Of a stretch of 52,591 nucleotides of DNA, positions 47,594 through 52,591 are shown piece after piece. The translations under genes were made by a program, and so were the position numbers. Within the stretch, counting starts at the first letter, position 1. Each line of letters starts with the position of its first letter. The DNA lies in assembly GCA_022750295.1 (NCBI GenBank), contig JAKIVZ010000016.1, positions 1 through 52,591 on the forward strand, given 5' to 3'. The DNA is from Candidatus Lutacidiplasma silvani. Its GTDB lineage: Archaea; Thermoplasmatota; Thermoplasmata; Lutacidiplasmatales; UBA184. The notes below the pieces were generated by a model. It did not search any database. It was given only the letters and a program-made list of their open reading frames with translations, and was not told the DNA's origin.

Positions 47594-48734
47594 AGGACCA
47601 CGCCGGACAATCACCGTCCGGGATCTCGAACAGACGCCGTTCGGTGAGTTCACTGGCGTAGCCGCAGCGACAACCGGCAAGAAAACGTTCTTGAAACCTC
47701 GCTGGGCCGACGGGCTGATCCTGGGGACGATTGCTGAGCGTTCCCGGAAGACCGGAACCATTTGGATGCTGGCCGGAGACTATGGCACAGGGAAGACTTG
47801 GCTGCTAAGCTGGTTACTCCGTGACGGCCCGTCCCGTTTGGAGGCTTCTACGGGTGAGAAGTGGTCCGTCGTAGGGCTCTCATTCCTGCCCTCCGCGTCG
47901 CCCGATCGCTTGTTTTTCGAGGCGTTCTTCCGAGGTTCCGAGGCGGAACGATCCGCGATTCTTCGTCGGCGTTCCGAACAGACGCTACTGACTCCGAGCG
48001 GAAGCGAGTACGATAGGGCCATCAACGCGATTCTCGCCGATCCGGGGGCTTGGCAAGTGCTCACGGGGCACGCCTCCACCTTCCCGAAGCGGCGTGGGGG
48101 CCGGCCGTTCCCGCCATGGAAAAGCCCCGTGGCCCGTCTCGGCCTCTTCCGGTCTTTCCTCAGGCGCCTAAAGGACGCGGGGTCCGACCACGTCCTCATT
48201 CTGGTAGACGAGTTCGAAAACACGGTCCTTGGCACAGGCCCGTCGGGCCTTCAGAGACTCACCCATTTCTTCCGCCAGCTCATCGACCACCTCCAATCCG
48301 ATTTCGACCTTCCGAAGGTGCAGATAGTGCTCTCGGTCACTGCCGACGCAGCCAAGCGAATCAAGCCAGGTCAGGACTCTCAGGCGCTCACCCGATCGGG
48401 GAAGGTACCCGCAGCCGTACAGGCCTTCCAGGAGCGGCTCGGGGAGACGGTCTACGTCCCGCCCCTTGAGCTCGATTCCGCCCTCGACATTGCAAAGTTT
48501 CGGATTGAGTCGGTGGAGGGCGGAGACCGGGACCCTGCGCGACCGTACATACCATTCGAGCGTACAGCGGTTGAGCTTGCGTTTGGGGCAAGCAATCGAC
48601 TAGTCCGAGTGTTCTGCGTCCTTCTCGAGGCGATGTACGAGAAGGCGTACACAACGAAAGCCCCGCTGGTGACCACGGAGCTCGCCCGCGAGGTGTTGAG
48701 GGCAAGGGGTCTCGAGGCCCGACCGCGATCCTAG
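47577..48734 (+). CDS. Island gene C, P-loop ATPase
   Basis: A 385-residue ATPase. Walker A is IWMLAGDYGTGKTWLLSWLL near residue 65 and Walker B HVLILVDEFENTVLG near residue 205. A possible sensor segment is VQIVLSVTADAAKRI near 250. The N-terminal TPFGEFTGVAAATTGKKTFLKPRWADGLILGTIAE and the DEFENT Walker B recall ATPases of phage-defence systems such as the BrxC/BrxD group, but the resemblance is by eye only. No transmembrane or nuclease domain is seen. The start TTG at 47577 lies inside the end of gene B. It ends 30 bases from the convergent methyltransferase. Confidence 0.6.
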   Translation: MSPKSRGPRRTITVRDLEQTPFGEFTGVAAATTGKKTFLKPRWADGLILGTIAERSRKTGTIWMLAGDYGTGKTWLLSWLLRDGPSRLEASTGEKWSVVGLSFLPSASPDRLFFEAFFRGSEAERSAILRRRSEQTLLTPSGSEYDRAINAILADPGAWQVLTGHASTFPKRRGGRPFPPWKSPVARLGLFRSFLRRLKDAGSDHVLILVDEFENTVLGTGPSGLQRLTHFFRQLIDHLQSDFDLPKVQIVLSVTADAAKRIKPGQDSQALTRSGKVPAAVQAFQERLGETVYVPPLELDSALDIAKFRIESVEGGDRDPARPYIPFERTAVELAFGASNRLVRVFCVLLEAMYEKAYTTKAPLVTTELAREVLRARGLEARPRS

Positions 48735-48764
48735 CGATCCCGGCAATCGCGAGTCGAGCCCATC

Positions 48765-50012
48765 CTAGTTCGGCTGGAAGGTAAGCAGCGTCTCGTGAAG
48801 GATGGGGTCGGTCGAACTCCGTCGGCGCGAAGCTTGAAACCGTCGTCGAATGCGGTCGGTGACCGGGGGCATAAGCGAAGAGAGCCCCACGGAGCCTGCG
48901 AGATGCTCTGCAATGGACGTGAGCGGCACGCGTTGACGGCCCATCTCAGGATCACCCAGTACCACCCCGATTGTCCCGTCCCCAGAAACGTGGGCCGCGC
49001 AGGCGACGAGGAACTCGCGGAGGTCTGCGAAGTATTGGAGTAGTGCCTGGAACCGGAGACGGTCCCGGCTCTTCAGGGATCGGTACCACGCCTCTCGAGC
49101 GAACCGACGAGGGAGCTCCTCCACTTCATTGAGGTGACCAAGACGACCCATCATCTCGCTACGCGAAGCCGCGGACTCATCCCTGATAGCGAGGGCGCGG
49201 GATTGAAGGGAGGCGGCCCGCACGTAATCGATTCCCAAGCCGTACGGTGGTGAGGACAGGAGAACATCCACCTTATTCGCGGGCCATGTTTTTTCCGCAG
49301 TGGCGTCACCCTTCCAAACGCCGATGCCCGCAGTCGAAATGCCGAGTCTTCCGAGCGCACCTTGTGCGGCCAAGACGCGGGTTAGACGAGATCGGTAAGT
49401 CGCGAGCACCTCTCCAGGCAGGACACGCGGCACCCCTCGGGCGAGCTTGGAGTGGGTAGGGACCATGACGGTCGGATCGGCGCCGGAAACGTCCCAGCAG
49501 GTCTGTGAAAGGGCGACCCAGAGGTGGGCGAAGTAGGGTGACTTGTGTTTGGACTCGACGTGAACGTCCAAGTCCTGAAGGGCTCGGAGCGTCGACGGTT
49601 GGTACCAGGTTGACCAGCTCTTCCACGTCCACCGAGGACTCGTCCTGTACGAAAGCGGGTTTGAGTTCAGTTCGGACCGAAGTCGACGGAGGGACCCGGC
49701 GCTTAGTCGAGTCACCTTTGCCCGGGAGAGAAGAGTCGAGGAATCGAGAAGGTCGGATCCCATGACCTCGAAGCCTCGGGCACGGGCGACAAGGAGCGTC
49801 GTACCCGATCCGCAAAACGGATCGTAGAAGCGAAGCCCCTCCCCGGTGGTAGCCCCGAAGGCGGGGAGGGCAATTTGATCGAAGTAGTGCTCCGCCAAGC
49901 CAAGCGCCATCTTGGCCGGGAAGCGATGGATTCGGTCGGCCACCGATAGGTTCCCTTTCCACCGAGGGACGATTGCGGGGAGACCCCCCGACGATGGCGG
50001 GCTTGGGGGCAT
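48765..50012 (-). CDS. DNA methyltransferase (N4-cytosine/N6-adenine type)
   Basis: A 415-residue amino-methyltransferase. The N-terminal VPRWKGNLSVADRIHRFPAKMALGLAEHYFDQ resembles the substrate-region motif before the AdoMet site. Motif I is LRFYDPFCGSGTTLLVARARGFEVMGSDLL, and motif IV VDVLLSSPPYGLGIDYVRAA reads S-P-P-Y, as in N4-cytosine enzymes. DGTIGVVLGDPEMG may be a later motif. ATG at 50012 is set by a TATA-like GGGTTATGC about 28 bases upstream; a TTG seven codons earlier is possible. No restriction endonuclease is adjacent. It is convergent with the three-gene island operon, suggesting a shared system. Confidence 0.8.
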   Translation of the reverse strand: MPPSPPSSGGLPAIVPRWKGNLSVADRIHRFPAKMALGLAEHYFDQIALPAFGATTGEGLRFYDPFCGSGTTLLVARARGFEVMGSDLLDSSTLLSRAKVTRLSAGSLRRLRSELNSNPLSYRTSPRWTWKSWSTWYQPSTLRALQDLDVHVESKHKSPYFAHLWVALSQTCWDVSGADPTVMVPTHSKLARGVPRVLPGEVLATYRSRLTRVLAAQGALGRLGISTAGIGVWKGDATAEKTWPANKVDVLLSSPPYGLGIDYVRAASLQSRALAIRDESAASRSEMMGRLGHLNEVEELPRRFAREAWYRSLKSRDRLRFQALLQYFADLREFLVACAAHVSGDGTIGVVLGDPEMGRQRVPLTSIAEHLAGSVGLSSLMPPVTDRIRRRFQASRRRSSTDPILHETLLTFQPN

Positions 50013-50035
50013 GAGGGTTGCGAGGGCTGACAAGC

Positions 50036-50045
50036 AGCATAACCC
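50036..50045 (-). promoter_or_regulatory. TATA-like element for the methyltransferase
   Basis: GGGTTATGCT on the minus strand is centred about 28 bases before the ATG at 50012. Confidence 0.45.
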
Positions 50046-51327
50046 TGTTGGTAGAACCGCCCGACTTCAGGGAGACTCCGGCCATTTGTGGGGGACCCGC
50101 GGGAGTGAGATATCCCCGAATAGGTCAGACGACTGGACTCTGTCTCAGTACGAGAGATGCGAATCCGGGAGGGGTGGCGTCTGCATGTAGGCGGCCGCGG
50201 GGTTCTCTATCGGGAGTGGCGGGCGGAACCGCGGCGCACCTCTGTCAAGTCGGGCACTGGATTAGCCCACGGCTTGGGCTGGCTGCAAGCGTTCTTCGCG
50301 GCGGGGTAAGCGAGGGGGTCACTCCCGTAGGCGGCGGCCGCCGACACCGAAGTCCGGCCCCGCGGCGCCCAAATCCTGGCTCCGGGGCGAACCATCCTGA
50401 TTGCGACCGAGGTCAGTTGAGGGGGAAGTACCCTGTGGGCCGCCGTCGATGGGGCGGAAGCCGATTCACTCTGCCACCGATAGTCAATCCGCGTCGATAG
50501 TTACCCCGTGGCGGAACGGCGCCCGCGTGATGCTGAATCGCGCGGAGCACCCTGCTTCCGGCCGCCAATCTGCTCCCATGACGTCAGGGGCGCCCGGGAC
50601 CCTCTCGAGCGCCGCACGGGCCGCCCTGACGGGCCGGTGGTGGAGGTTCCCCAGCCTTGGTCGCCGCGCGCTCGGCCGCTTCACGGGAGTCGCCGGGGGC
50701 CCGTTCGTCGCGTCCCAGAGAGAGAACCAACGGTGGAACCAGCGATAATGGTCCGCCTCCTCTCCCGCAGAATGCGCCTTCCAAGCTTCGGCGCAGATGC
50801 GGGAACCATCCCGGGCAGGCTCTCGGGTCCCGACCTCGGCGCGGGGGGCGCGATTCAGGGGGGATTGGCCTAGCCAAGGGGGCGGGGCTCGTCACGGGCC
50901 ACGGACGCCTCCACGGGGCAATCAGCCCTCGCTGCGGACGCGCAGTTTATTCTCACGGGGGGCATCGCTCGGCGCGGCGTATCGACCCATGCTTTCGGTC
51001 GGGAGGTCCAAATTAACTCGTGGATCGCCGGCCTGGTGGCGGCACGGATTCAACCGCCACTTTCACAGCCCGGGGGGTGGAGCGCCGGGCATCACGGGTG
51101 GCGCAGGGCACGAGCATTCTCGTGTCTTTCAGTCCACGGTTCGGTGCCGAAGCCGAGCCGTCGGAGTTCTGCGGGCGCCAATGAACACCTCCGCGAACAA
51201 GCGAGACATTCGTCGCGGCCAGACCACAATCCTCGCCCATTCCGAACTAATCGGGTGGCAGAGGGTGAATAGCCCGACAAAGAGCGCCATCACGGGGGCT
51301 CAAACGGTAGGAAACGCGGATCTCGGC
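50046..51327. other. Gene-poor 1.3-kb stretch
   Basis: No frame on either strand shows recognisable protein signal. Structure seen includes a long imperfect inverted repeat at 50582-50631, a 12-bp palindrome CGGCGGCCGCCG near 50332, and A/T-rich patches at 50942-50953 and 51009-51020 that could be promoters. A short frame from GTG 51036 to 51272 lies behind the second patch but has no recognised domain. It may hold non-coding RNA or a decayed mobile element. Confidence 0.4.
50582..50631. repeat. Long imperfect inverted repeat
   Basis: CGTCAGGGGCGCCCG (50582-50596) and CGGGCCGCCCTGACG (50617-50631) are complementary over 15 bases with two mismatches, separated by 20 bases. It would form a stable hairpin in RNA and lies in the middle of the gene-poor stretch. 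Confidence 0.5.
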
Positions 51328-52515
51328 CTACTGAAGTTCTTCAACGACACCAGCCACATCTATCGCAATCCCGGTCCCGGTCCCGATCGAAGTCAGTTTG
51401 CGTGTAACGGTTGTTCCAGATTTTACGAGGGCAAGAGCTGAGGCCTGGAAGGTCGCGTTCAGCGCTGCGGTTCCCGTCGCACTTACCGAGCGAGTGTTGC
51501 TTGCCCAATCGGTCCAAGTAACGGTGTAGGTGATGGTGCCTCCCGGGGTGGTCACGGCTGATTCCAGAATCACTGCGGAGATGCGCATTACCGCGTTATA
51601 AGCAGGCGCAGTCGCCAAAGTAACCGCGGATCCGTCAACGGCGGCGAGTCCGGATCTGCTATCCAATCCCAGAATTGATGGGGTACCCAACCCAGTGGTC
51701 GACTGGCCGATGTTCAAAACGGCGTCATTTTGAAAAATCAACCCAATCGCGATCGTCAGCTGACTGGAGAAGGAGGTGTTCAAGAGAGGATTCGGATTGG
51801 CGGAACTGCTCGAGCCGTAGAAGGCAACCTCTTGCAGCGATAGGTTGTAGTTTGACCCCGCGGCAGAAGAATCAAAGAACACAGGAACCACGAGAGGACT
51901 TGGGTTGTTTTGAACGTAGTATCTCCCGCCGATCACCGTGAGATAGACGGTGTTTCCGGAGGTGTTGTTGACGACCGGCGTGTCGTCGCTGGGATTTTTG
52001 TAGCAATCAAAGAGGCACATCGCTGTCTGCGCTCCTCCCGAGACGATAATCTGCGAGTTCACCGTGACCGAGTACAGGCTGATAGCTTGGGCGTGAAGGT
52101 TCATCCCAGCGTAGGTGCCGCCAATGACCTTCACTCCACCACCGGGCGTTTGCCACTCTAACCCTACTGGACCTCCCGTCCCGGAGTTGGTCACCCAACA
52201 GTTGACCTCAATCAGGATCGAGCCTTGATTCTTGTTCATATTGAGCGCCGCGAACCCGGTATTGGACGTGGCCGTACCATCGAAATCGCAACGTTCGATG
52301 ATCGTAATGTGGCGCGCATCGCTGGCCTGAGAGAGATCTACAACCGCAGTTGCGGAGGTCCCCGCCGAGATTCCATATGAGAAGTATATGTCCCTAATCT
52401 TGATGGCACTCACGCTTGTCCCCCCCGCGCTGTTGAGGGTCAGCATGCTAGTTGCGGCATGAGGAAAGGTGGACTTGGTCGTGACGATTGTGCCGTCGAA
52501 CTCGGTGCTCCCCAA
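51328..52515 (-). CDS. Beta-helix, tail-fibre-like protein
   Basis: A protein of at least 395 residues, rich in S/T/N/G, with repeating short strands such as HITIIERCDFDGT, GVKVIGGTYAGM, VYLTVIGGRYYVQ and LSLQEVAFYGSS that form a parallel beta-helix. The C-terminal ITYTVTWTDWASNTRSVSATGTAALNATFQASALALVKSGTTVTRKL looks like a small beta-sandwich found at the ends of phage tail or appendage proteins. GC content is clearly lower than in the rest of the window. The start given is a TTG, and the frame continues open to a TAG at about 52588, so the true start may differ or lie beyond a frameshift near the window edge. It may belong to an integrated virus or be a secreted adhesin. Confidence 0.55.
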   Translation of the reverse strand: MGSTEFDGTIVTTKSTFPHAATSMLTLNSAGGTSVSAIKIRDIYFSYGISAGTSATAVVDLSQASDARHITIIERCDFDGTATSNTGFAALNMNKNQGSILIEVNCWVTNSGTGGPVGLEWQTPGGGVKVIGGTYAGMNLHAQAISLYSVTVNSQIIVSGGAQTAMCLFDCYKNPSDDTPVVNNTSGNTVYLTVIGGRYYVQNNPSPLVVPVFFDSSAAGSNYNLSLQEVAFYGSSSSANPNPLLNTSFSSQLTIAIGLIFQNDAVLNIGQSTTGLGTPSILGLDSRSGLAAVDGSAVTLATAPAYNAVMRISAVILESAVTTPGGTITYTVTWTDWASNTRSVSATGTAALNATFQASALALVKSGTTVTRKLTSIGTGTGIAIDVAGVVEELQ

Positions 52516-52591
52516 CGCGGAGGAGGAAGACCCCGATCCCTCTAGGAGCCTGTGGCGCAGCTCCGAATCCCCCTCGAGGGTCGTCTATTGT

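Noticed and set aside
50149-50158. AGTACGAGAG, identical to the sarcin-ricin loop core of 23S rRNA
   Set aside because: Only 10 bases match; the flanks do not follow 23S rRNA, and no other rRNA segment is present nearby.
1-52591. CRISPR array or replication origin repeats
   Set aside because: No regularly spaced direct repeats of suitable length and no origin-type repeats beside an orc1/cdc6 gene were seen.

Overview
This 52.6-kb, very GC-rich window comes from an archaeon. Direct signs are many genes whose start codon lies 26-31 bases downstream of a TATA-like box (leaderless promoters), an archaeal-type RNase P RNA, a C/D-box sRNA with perfect boxes, deoxyhypusine synthase, the zinc-binding PyrI regulatory chain next to PyrB, and a ComA-type phosphosulfolactate synthase. 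The four-module surface protein carrying repeated GLPxGTxW motifs, and the mix of families, suggest a non-methanogenic Thermoplasmatota such as a soil or sediment lineage. That placement is inference, not proof.

Layout. (1) 1-2.5 kb: ComA with an extra C-terminal winged-helix domain, an F420-dependent NADP reductase-like protein and a VapBC pair whose PIN domain has lost acidic residues. (2) 2.5-3.6 kb: a gene-free kilobase with striking inverted repeats. (3) 3.6-20.4 kb: a cell-surface polysaccharide/glycosylation locus. It holds a sulfatase-superfamily protein, a large GT39-like membrane glycosyltransferase, GT4 and GT2 glycosyltransferases, a GalE-like epimerase and a beta-helix protein. 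GalU, Ugd and a UDP-glucuronate decarboxylase together predict UDP-glucose to UDP-glucuronate to UDP-xylose. A Wzx-type flippase and a repetitive secreted protein complete it. (4) 20.6-31.3 kb: a TrmB-like regulator, a secreted protein, IlvE, a VOC protein, a HAD hydrolase, the TldD/PmbA protease pair, small proteins and a STAND/TPR regulator. A 14-codon micro-ORF with an excellent Shine-Dalgarno sits just downstream of that regulator. (5) 31.7-43.8 kb: mostly housekeeping, with deoxyhypusine synthase, a second STAND-like ATPase, a Gdt1-family transporter, PyrB/PyrI, MarR, an ABC exporter, a MEDS-like sensor, tiny membrane proteins, RNase P RNA, a HisA-like protein and the C/D sRNA.

(6) 44-50 kb: an accessory island. 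It starts with an IS110-family element that has an in-frame amber stop, 11-bp inverted repeats and a structured leader that could be a bridge RNA. Next come three tightly overlapping genes, two unrecognised and one P-loop ATPase, convergent with an N4/N6-type DNA methyltransferase. No partner of a known BREX, DISARM or classical restriction system is visible, so this block is the best candidate here for an undescribed defence or mobile-element system. (7) 50-52.6 kb: a 1.3-kb stretch with no convincing gene and then a lower-GC beta-helix, tail-fibre-like protein that may be viral.

Starts were chosen from TATA spacing, Shine-Dalgarno sites and gene overlaps. Functions rest on motif recognition by eye; no database search was possible.
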